This document shows, in pieces, positions 18,201-27,628 of a stretch of DNA of 64,000 nt (position 1 is the stretch's first letter; every line of letters starts with the position of its first letter). The notes under the pieces were generated by a model. It ran no database searches. It was given only the letters and a program-made list of their open reading frames with translations, and was not told where the DNA came from. Location: positions 35,466,818 through 35,530,817 of the forward strand of contig OW285187.1 of assembly GCA_935421135.1 (NCBI GenBank), in the 5' to 3' direction. The DNA comes from Bugulina stolonifera (Eukaryota; Bryozoa; Gymnolaemata; Cheilostomatida; Bugulidae). Position numbers and translations under genes: made by a program.

Positions 18201-20997
18201 TTTTATTTCAGGTAAATTCAATTTTTATTTCATTCATTTTAGGATTCAGTATCATATAAATTGCAATTTAGTTTCACATTGTGTGGCAGAAATAGGCCAC
18301 GGTAGTGTACTGTGAGTGGCATAGACTCACTGTTACACTGTGTACTGTGAGTGGTATAGACTCACTGTTACACTGTGTACTGTGAGTGGTATAGACACAC
18401 TGTTACACTGTGTACTATGAGTGGTATAGACTCACTGTTACACTGTGTACTGTGAGTGGTATAGACACACTGCTACACTGTGTACTATGAGTGGTATAGA
18501 CTCACTGTTACACTGTGTACTGTGAGTGGTATAGACTCATTGCTACACTGTGTATTGTGAGTGGCATAGACTCACTGTTACACTGTGTACTGTGAGTGGT
18601 ATAGACTCACTGTTACACTGTGTACTGTGAGTGGTATAGACACACTGTTACACTGTGTACTATGAGTGGTATAGACTCACTGTTACACTGTGTACTGTGA
18701 GTGGTATAGACACACTGCTACACTGTGTACTATGAGTGGTATAGACTCACTGTTACACTGTGTACTGTGAGTGGTATAGACTCACTGTTACACTGTGTAC
18801 TGTGAGTGGTATAGACTCACTGTTACACTGTGTACTGTGAGTGGTATAGACTCACTGTTACACTGTGTACTATGAGTGGTATAGACTCACTGTTACACTC
18901 ACCGATATCCTGCAGCTGCTTTTAATAGATACCACCCATTCCTCCATATCTCTCCAGGACTCGGCACAGAAGTATGTGATTTTAGCCAATGAATGTACAG
19001 CTGAATAAGTAAATACATGTATATGTAGTAGGTCACATGCAGATCAGTGTAACATTGTAACAAAGACATTTTAGATACACCGTACGCACACAGTACACTG
19101 TACGCACGCAGTACACTGTACATATACAGTGTACTGTACATATACAGTACACTGTATAAGTACATGTATGTATAGAGTGAATATAATTGTAAGTGCCGGA
19201 AGTGGTCACAATAATGTAGGCCTATGGGTAGAACTGTAGGCCTTTCACTAGGATAATGTAGGTAGACAGAAATCAAAACAAACTATAAACTATGGTTTAC
19301 CAAAACAGTATTTCCGTTTACTCTTTCTTGCCTCTTCTACTAGAGAAATGCTGTCAGTATTGAACTGGATTAGGACTGGCCAGTTTTGCTGGGTTCCGAC
19401 ATACTCCTAAAATGGTATATAATAGAGTATACATACAGTACCCATGGAGAACCAGTAGGTAATAGAGTACACATACAGTACCCATGGAGAACCAGTAGGT
19501 AATAGAGTACACATACAGTACCCATGGAGAACCAGTAGGTAATAGAGTATACATACAGTACCCATGGAGAACCAGTAGGTAATAGAGTATACATACAGTA
19601 CCCATGGAGAACCAGTAGGTAATAGAGTATACATACAGTACCCATGGAGAACCAGTAGGTAATAGAGTATACATACAGTACCCATAGAGAACCAGTAGGT
19701 AATAGAGTACACATACAGTACCCATGGAGAACCAGTAGATAATAGAGTACACATACAGTACCCATGGAGAACCAGTAGGTAATAGAGTATACATACAGTA
19801 CCCATGGAGAACCAGTAGGTAATAGAGTATACATACAGTACCCATGGAGAACCAGTAGGTAATAGAGTATACATACAGTACCCATGGAGAACCAGTAGGT
19901 AATAGAGTATACATACAGTACCCATGGAGAACCAGTAGATAATAGAGTACACATACAGTACCCATGGAGAACCAGTAGGTAATAGAGTACACATACAGTA
20001 CCCATGGAGAACCAGTAGGTAATAGAGTACACATACAGTACCCATGGAGAACCAGTAGGTAATAGAGTATACATACAGTACCCATGGAGAACCAGTAGGT
20101 AATAGAGTATACATACAGTACCCATGGAGAACCAGTAGGTAATAGAGTAGACATACAGTACCCATGGAGAACCAGTAGGTAATAGAGTATACATACAGTA
20201 CCCATGGAGAACCAGTAGGTAATAGAGTACACATACAGTACCCATGGAGAACCAGTAGGTAATAGAGTACACATACAGTACCCATGGAGAACCAGTAGGT
20301 AATAGAGTACACATACAGTACCCATGGAGAACCAGTAATCCATAGACAGAACCACAGAGGGTGCTCACTATTATCAATACACTTCAACATATGGAATGTA
20401 AATGTCAATTTTTTATACTTCATAGCCATTAGTTCCAGAATCACAGGCAATTATTTACTTGATACAAATTCCATTAATACAGCATACAGCGTACATTCAG
20501 TGTACACTCAATAAGGAAGTACATTACATGCAGGCTGGAGTACACTAAATTCATACTATTGATAGGCAAGTAGTGTCTATCAGCACCTCAATATTGCTGC
20601 AGCTCTCTATTTGATAAACTAACACATGCATTGTCAGTAGAAATGAACTGATTGGCTAACAGTATCATAATACAAGCACATACAATGTACATCAAAGGTG
20701 CCTAATAGCCTGTGATTACCATTCAGCTAACAATAGCCAAGTATTGTCTCTACAAATACAAGAGTAAAGACACTGGTTGCATTAGCACTAGCAGCCTATA
20801 TAACTATCAACTAGCTTCTACCTAATGAAGTGACATACCTGATCAGGTACTCTATTCTCAAAGTGCTTGTAACAGATGAGTAGTTGTTTGGGCTTGTCAA
20901 GAACTATGTAACACTTAGTAAATTCATTCTCTCCAGGTGGCATGCAAAATCCCCAGCCCTGTGTTATTCCCCTTGAAGCATCATTCTGTAGTGACAT
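6226..20997 (-). CDS. PLEKHA1-like: TAPP/PLEKHA1-like adaptor with two PH domains
   Basis: Ten exons on the minus strand: 20839-20997, 20587-20606, 19301-19350, 18903-19000, 16199-16300, 8575-8700, 7664-7732, 7382-7443, 6772-6838 and 6226-6306, giving 277 residues. The N-terminal PH domain covers GWGFCMPPGENEFTKCYIVL to MEEWVVSIKSSC. The linker contains SYRTDIVGG, matching the SYRTEIVGG block of TAPP1. The C-terminal PH domain runs from KTGYCVKQGAK and MKSWKRRYLCL to EEMHSWIEEVRRAVG. In vertebrate TAPP1/2 this second PH domain binds PtdIns(3,4)P2 through the equivalent basic loop. The protein ends STYL, which fits a class I PDZ ligand; TAPP proteins bind PDZ scaffolds by their C-termini. The second exon is only 20 nt. 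ATG at 20997 is the first in-frame Met of the first recognised exon; an upstream exon is not excluded. At 277 residues it is shorter than human TAPP1 (about 400), mainly because the C-terminal tail is missing. Confidence 0.85.
6845..6930. repeat. ACATACATGTACATAC-type microsatellite
   Basis: Alternating ACATAC and ACATGT tetra/hexamers in an intron of the PH-domain gene. Similar TACATGTA runs recur near 7260-7280 and 7800-7850. Confidence 0.85.
8731..9205. mobile_element. hAT-type MITE with 8-bp TSD CATTAGAG
   Basis: A 475-bp element with imperfect terminal inverted repeats: left CAGGGGTTCCCAACCTGGGG, right end reading inward as CAAGGGTTCCCAACC. It is flanked by CATTAGAG at 8723-8730 and 9206-9213. 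An 8-bp duplication with CAG-type ends is the hAT signature. It has no transposase ORF, so it is non-autonomous. The inside contains GGGGTACGTYGTTT repeats near the right end. It lies in the 7.5-kb intron of the PH-domain gene. Confidence 0.9.
9409..9506. repeat. Two detached copies of the 46-bp minisatellite
   Basis: Two units of the same repeat as 12367-13593 (core ACCCATACTACTAGCAGTG). They are separated from the main array by the hAT element that inserted at 9507. Confidence 0.92.
9507..12366. mobile_element. 2.86-kb non-autonomous hAT element with 8-bp TSD AGTGTTGG
   Basis: Both ends read CAGTGTTCGAA inward (left CAGTGTTCGAATTGTGG, right CAGTGTTCGAAGTGGAAC). Target-site duplication AGTGTTGG occurs at 9499-9506 and 12367-12374, and matches the minisatellite unit it interrupts. 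The interior is very AT-rich with no transposase-like ORF. Near 11490-11505 there is a GGTTCAAACCCC motif resembling a tRNA B box. Copies of the same family occur at 27926 and 57304. Confidence 0.92.
12367..13593. repeat. 46-bp minisatellite, main block
   Basis: About 26 copies of a unit containing GGTGTATAGAGTATATATAA and CCCATACTACTAGCAGTG. Units differ at a few positions (GTATAT/GTACAT, CCC/TCC, GTT/GGT). The block is interrupted at 13594 and resumes at 16021. Confidence 0.95.
13594..16020. mobile_element. 2.4-kb TIR element with GTCACCGTTGCAAC subterminal repeats
   Basis: Terminal inverted repeats GGGTCTGTCCATAA / TTATGGACAGACCC, extendable to TATGGGTCTG / CAGACCCATA. The target is the AT-rich part of the minisatellite, so a TA or ATAT duplication cannot be resolved. 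The interior has at least eight copies of TCACCGTTGCAAC or close variants, near 13608, 13778, 13960, 13983, 14331, 14350, 15650 and, inverted, around 15465-15510. These look like transposase-binding subterminal repeats. Only short ORFs (under 100 residues) exist, so it is probably non-autonomous. The superfamily was not assigned. Confidence 0.85.
16021..16185. repeat. 46-bp minisatellite, distal block
   Basis: About three and a half more units of the 46-bp array, resuming after the TIR element. The last unit is degraded (ACAAGCAGTGTTAATTTATA) and ends within about 10 bp of the exon at 16199-16300. Confidence 0.93.
16390..17238. repeat. 35-bp minisatellite, proximal block
   Basis: About 24 copies of a unit containing CTGTGTACTGTGAGTGGTAT and AGACTCACTGTTACA. 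On the minus (gene) strand each unit carries AGTGAGT, a donor-like hexamer. The array is interrupted by the long-TIR element at 17241 and resumes at 18303. Confidence 0.95.
17241..18302. mobile_element. 1.06-kb fold-back element with about 200-bp inverted repeats
   Basis: Left end CCGTGGCCGATTTCTGCCAC and right end GTGGCAGAAATAGGCCACGG are inverted copies. The similarity continues inward for about 200 bp (TTGCAATTTA, ACTGAATCCTAAAA, AATAAATCATGTGAAAC, GAAAGTGAACTCACATGAAAC). The arms contain periodic TGAAACTAAA-like words. The core is AT-rich and non-coding. The flanks fit a GTGTAC duplication within the satellite, but a TA pair just inside makes the exact boundary uncertain. Confidence 0.88.
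18305..18897. repeat. 35-bp minisatellite, distal block reaching a splice donor
   Basis: About 17 units identical in type to 16390-17238. The array runs directly into the exon at 18903-19000: on the minus strand the donor GTGAGTG is followed immediately by satellite sequence. Confidence 0.95.
19415..20336. repeat. 40-bp minisatellite
   Basis: About 23 nearly perfect copies of a 40-bp unit with core ACATACAGTACCCATGGAGA and ACCAGTAGGTAATAGAGTA. Each unit contains one NcoI site (CCATGG). All minus-strand frames are open because the unit is stop-free, giving apparent ORFs of more than 330 residues that are artefacts. It lies in the intron between the 20-nt exon and the third exon of the PH-domain gene. 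Confidence 0.96.
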
Positions 20998-23300
20998 ATC
21001 TGTTACACACCTAGCAAACGCAACTAGAACATAGACATGCTGTAAGTGTTCAGTTTTTTACTTCACAAGATATGATGTGTATCCCCGGTACTTCCGCTAT
21101 CCTAATCAGGTCTCGTCATCAGTTTATAATAATGGAGACCCCAGTATGACTTATTACTCTCCTAAACTCTGCCTTTATTATTTACAGCAGCAATGAAACT
21201 AGCCATTTGATATGGCAAGGAATACCTCTGTAATACTGGACTTTCATCATCAGGTTCTAAGCAGGGTAAGAGACAAGTACAGTCTTCAGTTCACCTGTGA
21301 TAGCCCTTAATCAAGCTAAGTAACCTGCTAGGTGAAGGTGCTGAGTTCTGGGAACTACAGTTCAGCAATCTTCAGCTGACCAAACTCAACTATAGATTCT
21401 ACTTTCTACTCGTTACCTGGTAGTCCGAAACTACGAAGGGGATTGTGGCTGGTAATATATCCCCTACTTGTACAAATAGATAGCACAGGGCAGGCTACAA
21501 GTTTCCTTTAGAACGCACTAGACTTCACCATTACGGTCTATATACTAAACATTAGTCGTATTACAGATTTATGGTTAGCAATCATTAGATCAGATAGTGA
21601 TTTAAAGTGGTTAAGACACGTGTTTTGATGCTAGTCAAGATGCACCACCTATATTTGCAGGTACCTGAATTAGTAGGTAGTCTAGTGAGCTGCACAAGTT
21701 TAGTTTTCTACTATGCAATGATCGACCAGTGGATCGGTCATTGCAAAAGTCTGTAGAATAAAACAAGGCCTTCCTACAGTAGGCCTACTCTAAATTAGCG
21801 TGTGTATCATGTAGCAATATTGAAACTATGCAGTGTACATGTACTTGCTACCTGCAACGAAAAGCCACAGGAACATTTCCAAGCTTAGAAAAATAATAAT
21901 TTGCTAATGATCTTATGAAGCCATTTTTTATTTTTTGTACTCTTTCTTGATTCTGTTAAAAAGCCTGTATAATGAGACTTGGTAAACGTTCATCCACAAG
22001 TTGTATCTAGAGATAACAGAGGGGAAAACAAGATATTTCCCCCAAAAGCTGCCAGTTCACCTACCGACGAGGTGATACCATATAAAGTTTTTCATTAATT
22101 GTGAGCTTTCACCAAAACCAGCCACTCGCAAATGTCAAATCTACTTATAAGCCCCGTCTACCAGCTAGGGAGTTCTCCCACTTTTGACTTTAAAGTTTTC
22201 AATAAAAGGAGCGACCCTATTTTATTCTGCAGGTGTTACTTGTGTTCTTGTGTAGAAAGGTAGGAAAATAAGAAAAAGAGAGAACTCTATAGTGATCAAC
22301 CATAGGGACGGAGCTTTAGCATTGAGTGACCTATTTTCCCATCCCACCACTATCTTTGTCTAAAGCAACAACCAGTGTGAACAAGAGAACACAACTCCAC
22401 AACTTCCAAACAACTTGCTGCAAACATGAAGAGGAGTCTGCATATAAATCACCTGTCACGACCTAACTTTTCATTAAATCATTACCACTAAATCATCACA
22501 TCACTATGCTTCTCGCAAATGTAATATAAATTTTGCTCAATTAATTACTAAGGTGGTTAGCATACGGATAAAATAATAACTTGAGATCCAAATATTGAAA
22601 TAAATTACAAAACTAAACTTTAATGATATAGATTTGATTACATAACAAAGCATTGATGAACATAACGCTACATTACATTGATTAACGAGAAAAGTGCAAA
22701 TTGTAAATCATGTCAATAGATCATCATAAATTTTAAATTAAAATTCAAAAATCAAAATGAAATAAAAAGCATACATAATTATATATGAGCAAGGGCTACA
22801 GGCAGAGGGGGCGGAGCTCCTAATTATAACAATACAAATGATGACTGTGCCCACAGTTTACTGGGTTGTGTGTGTTCAGTAAACTGCGGGTACAGCCACC
22901 ATTTCATTTGCATTGAATTGTTATCATTAGGGGTTACGCCCCACTGCCCGTGGCCACGGGCTGTGAGGCGGGGATTATCTAGACAAAATGATAATGGTAT
23001 TTTGAATTATATATTACATTGCATATATATACATATAGCTACAACAAAACACTGAGTGACATAACTGCAATATCATAAATTCTATATAACTATATAGAAT
23101 AGGATATTATTATTAATTTATCACATTATGATTATCACATCTTTCATTCAATTTTCCGTTTATTAAACCGGAAGCTTATAGCTCAAGCTTCTTCAATAAC
23201 ACCAGTTTGATGTGTAAGAACGGTTTCGAGACCCATCTACCTTGTTTTACAATTAGAATTACTAGTTCGCTAATGTCAAGGCCATTCTATTATTTTCATA
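20998..23300. promoter_or_regulatory. Divergent intergenic region, PLEKHA-like / EMC3
   Basis: 2.3 kb between two head-to-head start codons. It should hold both promoters and any upstream non-coding exon of the PH-domain gene. The interval 22500-22790 is strongly AT-rich, and a fold-back element lies at about 22805-22945. No ORF of note. Confidence 0.5.
22805..22945. mobile_element. Small fold-back/MITE-like inverted repeat
   Basis: An imperfect hairpin of about 140 bp. The left arm contains GGGGCGGAGCTCCTAATTAT, AACAATACAAATGATG and CACAGTTTACTG. The right arm reads back as GGGGCGTAACCCCTAATGAT, AACAATTCAATGCAAATG and CGCAGTTTACTG. No target-site duplication was identified. Confidence 0.65.
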
Positions 23301-26300
23301 ATGGCCGAAATATTGTTAGATCCTGATATTCGATTTTGGGTATTTTTACCCATTGTTATAATCACGTTCTTGGTCGGGGTCATTCGTCACTATGTTTCAT
23401 TAATATTGCAATCTGATAAAGTTGTTGATAGCCAGGCTCTTCAAACCAGGTATGCAGAATATCAGCTTCTGTGTTTCTTTTTGGCCAAAGAAAATCAACC
23501 ACATGACTGACATCCAATGATCAACCAAGGTCGTTGATTGATAAGCCTAATTATGATTTGGTATGGTTCATTTCATCATTTGCTTTAGAAATGTGAACAA
23601 ACAGCTCCAACAGGAGCCAAAATAAACCTCAGAGCAAAAAACTTGTTACTCGATCTTATTCGAAGTGAAGTGGTCATCACACTGGGCCTCCTGAGGGGGA
23701 AAGTGTGTGCCACTGCCACATGTAGCTAATTGGTTGGATAGTCTGTGGACAGTATTTTTACTGAAATTAGTAACAAATAGTCGATAGTGACTGAACAGGA
23801 CTGTCTAACTTGTCGGTGTGCAAGTCGCAGTTGTGGACCGCTCTCGATTGGGTCTAATTTTCATATCCTCTGTAGTCCTTTGGAGGAGGCTATATAGGTA
23901 TTTATTACTGTTTACCCCTACTGGCTGGGGGAGTTGCGTTGCCTAAGAACGAGTCTGTATAATTTCTATGGTTGACTGGCTTAGAATATCATCATAGTCT
24001 GCATGAAAGCAAAATGCGACCATTTTAGTGTAAAATCTGTTATAATTTCACCAATATTATTTAACTTAGATTAGTCATTTTTTCATCTCTCAAGGCAATT
24101 TATGGCCACTCAATCAATAAAAACTTGAGTGATTGAATATTTCAACATGCCCATGCCCATAATTTAATCACAATTCAAATTTCAAGCTTTCTATAACTGT
24201 GTATTCAAGCTATGAGTCCTTTAAATGGATCACCAACCCATGCTTAACTTGATGGCCTGGCCTAGAGACCCTAACTAGGGTCATGTTTTCAAGTCACACA
24301 TACGCACGCGCGCGCACACACACACACTTATCTGCTCCAGAGCTCGAACAAGCTTAGCTTAGTGGTCTGTTAGGTTATACATCTAGATAGGATGGCAAGA
24401 TAAACAGAAGTATGCAGGCTAAGCCTACCACAATAGAAATTAGGCTATAGGATGTAGCGTTTACAGGATATTCTTTCCAATTTCAATATTGTTGATTTTA
24501 GTCAAACTTTGATGAGAAGTAGAGTTCTAAGAGAAAATGGAAGATTTATACCTGCAAAGGTAGGTGCCAATAGTACATTCATTATGCTTGCAATGTCCAT
24601 TTAGCAAAAAAATCATTTCTCAAATCGTATTTCATGTTATGTTACTCGTGTATTTTAGGCATTTTATGCTCGCAAAAATTATTTTAATGACAAAGATAAG
24701 GGTTACTTCACTCTGAAGCAGAATGCAACAGAAACTCAGCAACCCAAGAACCCGATGTCAGGTTAGTGTCGGCTTGTAGATTCTAATGACCACTGACCTA
24801 CCATCACTTAGACATTTCTATGTGCTAGTGTTACACAGTGGTTACACAGTAGTTATGCAGTGGTTACACAGTGGTTACACAGTAGTTACACAGTAGTTAT
24901 GCAGTGGTTACACAGTAGTTATGCAGTGGTTACACAGTAGTTATGCAGTGGTTACACAGTAGTTATGCAGTGACTACACAGTAGTTACGCAGTGTTTACA
25001 CAGTAGTTACACGGTGGTTACACAGTGGTTATGCGATGGCCACACAGTGGCTATACAGTGTTTATGCAGTGGTTAGACAGTGGTTATGCAGTGGTTATAC
25101 AGTGTTTACATTGTCCTCTCTAGATCCAAGTATGATGACAGACATGATGAAAGGTAATCTCACTAACATGCTGCCAATGATTGTGATTGGCGGATGGATT
25201 AACTGGGCTTTCTCTGGATTCTTAACTAGTAAGTATATTGTTTTCCATCATCGGTTATCCTCACACTACAATAACCATACTCTTTCTTCCATCATTGGTT
25301 ATCCTCATACTACAATAACCATACTCTTTCTTCTTGGAATATTCTCAGCATTTATTGTTCTCAAAATATTCAGTCAGATACATTATAATGGGTGAAAATT
25401 GAGTAGCCTACATTTTTGACTTGTATTTGCACTGTTCCATTTTTATAGCCAAGGTTCCATTCCCTCTAACCTTGAGGTTTAAGGAAATGTTGCAGAGGGG
25501 AGTGGTGCTACCATCTCTTGATGCAGCTTGGGTTAGTAGTGTCTCCTGGTACTTCCTCAATGTGTTTGGTCTGCGTAGTGTCTACACCCTCATTCTAGGA
25601 CAGGATAATGGTGAGTGGTGTGGGTTTTTGGACTATGTCATATATAGCCCTACATACATGTATAATGTTTCAGTGAATATTCCCATAGCTCTGCAATACG
25701 TCCAGTCTAATATATGTTTACCATTATGCCAAAGTGTAAGTCAATGTGTTTCCATGGTGATATACTACACACCAGTCACCCTGTTTTCATAGTGATATAC
25801 TGTACATCAGTCACTTTGTTTCCACGGTGATATACTATACATCATACACTCTGTTTTCATGGTGATATACTATACATCATTCACTCTGTTTTCATGGTGA
25901 TATACTATACATCATTCACTCTGTTTTCATGGTGATATACTGTACATGACAGATTGTTTTTACAACAGCTGCTGACCAGACCAGAGCCATGCAGGATCAG
26001 TTCACTGGCAACGCTGCTGCCATGTCTCAGCAAGATCCAAACAAAGCTTTTAAGGTACACAGTCTATTATACACAAGTTCTAGTAAGGTGTAGAAGTACA
26101 CAGTTTATTATACACAAGTTCTAGTAAGGTGTAGAGGTACACAGTCTATTATACACAAGTTCTAGTAAGGGGTAGAGGTGTTATTGACAGTCGATCTCCA
26201 ATGCATAAACATGTTGGGAGTTGAGCTAAACCAGTGAGAAAGCTGTAAAAAAGCTACAATCTATGAAGTTTATATGACTTCCTTGTCATTAAATAATTTA

Positions 26301-26740
26301 ATAAAGAAATATCTTATACCATACTGCATTTACATGTACAGTGGAACTTTGGCCTCACATAACTCAGGTACTTGGATAACACAGACTCCTCTATTAGGTC
26401 CCAGCCTGGGCAATGATAATTGGTTTTAGTTAACTTGGAGTTCACGTAACTCAGACTTCTCATAACTCAGACTATTATTACTGGTCCCCAAGTTCCACTG
26501 CATATAGCGTGCACACATGAGATTAGTCAAATCAAACCGACATTATTGATATCCTTAGGCAAAACAAGTTTGGGAACCTCTGATCTAAACAGAGGCATGT
26601 TTATTACTGACTTACACCTTGTGTTGTAGGCAGAGTGGGAAGCCTTAGAGATGTGCTCATATAAATGGGCGTTGGAGGGAGCAGATAAGGAAGTATTCCT
26701 AGGTCAGAGTAAATCTCTACCCACAACCACTCTTCAGTGA
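23301..26740 (+). CDS. EMC3: ER membrane protein complex subunit 3
   Basis: Subunit of the EMC insertase, of the Oxa1/YidC superfamily, which inserts tail-anchored and weakly hydrophobic membrane segments into the ER. Seven exons: 23301-23449, 24502-24559, 24659-24761, 25124-25228, 25449-25610, 25969-26054 and 26630-26740, giving 257 residues (human 261). Three membrane segments are visible: residues about 12-32 ([15 protein letters not shown] then IRHYV, with the conserved basic residue at R29), [19 protein letters not shown], and [19 protein letters not shown]. Signature stretches include [36 protein letters not shown] and LGQDNAADQTR. The extreme C-terminus differs from vertebrates, ending TTTLQ. 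A polyadenylation signal AATAAA lies at 26927-26932. Minisatellites occupy three introns. Confidence 0.95.
24830..25112. repeat. 22-bp minisatellite in EMC3 intron
   Basis: About 12 variable copies of TTACACAGTAGTTATGCAGTGG, ending about 12 bp before the acceptor at 25123. Confidence 0.92.
25735..25950. repeat. 35-bp minisatellite in EMC3 intron
   Basis: About six copies of a unit with core TTCATGGTGATATACTATAC, ending about 20 bp before the acceptor at 25968. Confidence 0.9.
26045..26172. repeat. 44-bp repeat spanning an EMC3 splice donor
   Basis: Three copies of a unit containing GTACACAGTCTATTATACAC and TTCTAGTAAGGTGTAGA. The first copy begins at the GTACAC of the donor following the exon that ends at 26054. 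Confidence 0.85.
26183..26583. mobile_element. Degraded hAT MITE related to the one at 8731
   Basis: Shares internal words with 8731-9205, such as GAGCTAAACCAGTG, ACTACAAT/GCTACAAT and ATACCATACT. It ends with GTTTGGGAACCTCTG, resembling the inverted hAT terminus. The left terminus is lost. A smaller MITE (26339-26500) sits inside it. Confidence 0.65.
26339..26500. mobile_element. 162-bp MITE nested in a hAT remnant
   Basis: Ends CAGTGGAACTT and AAGTTCCACTG form inverted termini. The inside has paired ACATAACTCAG and CATAACTCAG words. The flank is TA on the left and CA on the right. The termini resemble pogo/Tigger-type mariner ends, but the assignment is tentative. Confidence 0.65.
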
Positions 26741-27628
26741 ACTGGCTGTATAAGTCTTATGTATACACTGAACATGACACCTTCTGTTAATATATTGTAA
26801 TAATTATTCTGCATTGCATTGGATAACCTTAATATTGTACGTAGAAGGTAGTAATAATTATGTCAATCAATCATACTAAATATATACATGTATATATTGC
26901 AGTAGCTGAGTTTAGTGTTGTTTTACAATAAACAATGTTCCATACTTGTAAATACTAGCTACTTGTAGATTTTAGAGAGTGTATGTTTATTCCAATTCAT
27001 AACAACAGATACTAGTAGCTCATAGACTGCTGCTAGGAGGTAGGAGGTTTGACTACTACTAACTGCACGGGCACCTCAATTATACAGTCTAGTTGAACTT
27101 TGATTGGTTTGTAGAAGTTGTAAACTTGGTGAAGTGGGAAGAGCATGCAAGTTTGTAGTTTTGAAGCCAGAAAAATGAAGGGCAATTATGTGTTGCTGGT
27201 ATCATGATAATGTAGATGTTGGCAGAAATAGCTTGAATTTCTAAATCTGACAAAGCAAAACTGTTCAAGTTTTAGAATATGAATTGCTAAATTGCAACTG
27301 ATCTTGCAATAACCTTGCGATAATCTTTAAACCTCCGACCAGTTATAAGATGAAGAATGTTGGGAGTAGGCAAATCTGAAGAAATACTGCAGCGTACATG
27401 AATGTAGTTATGAATGTAGTTATGCTCTCTTTGTAAGAGGAGTTTTGCACAATTGTAGTTGTTTGCTACCGCTCTATAACCATCAACTGGTCTGATCGTT
27501 TATCGGCTTTGTAGTTCTATAAAGAGCGTAAGATCATGCTTACAACTGGTTTCCGGTAATTACATGTTATTATTTTTTATTTGGGACTGCCTAAATTCAT
27601 TCATTCAAAACAACATCAATTAAGAACC
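26741..27628. promoter_or_regulatory. EMC3-SerRS intergenic region
   Basis: It holds the EMC3 3' UTR with its AATAAA at 26927-26932, then presumably the SerRS promoter and 5' UTR. No ORF or repeat of note. Confidence 0.5.

Noticed and set aside
19354..20450. Three overlapping minus-strand ORFs of 333-347 codons
   Set aside because: The 40-bp unit has no stop in any minus frame and its length is not a multiple of three, so all frames read the same repeat. This is an intronic satellite, not a protein.
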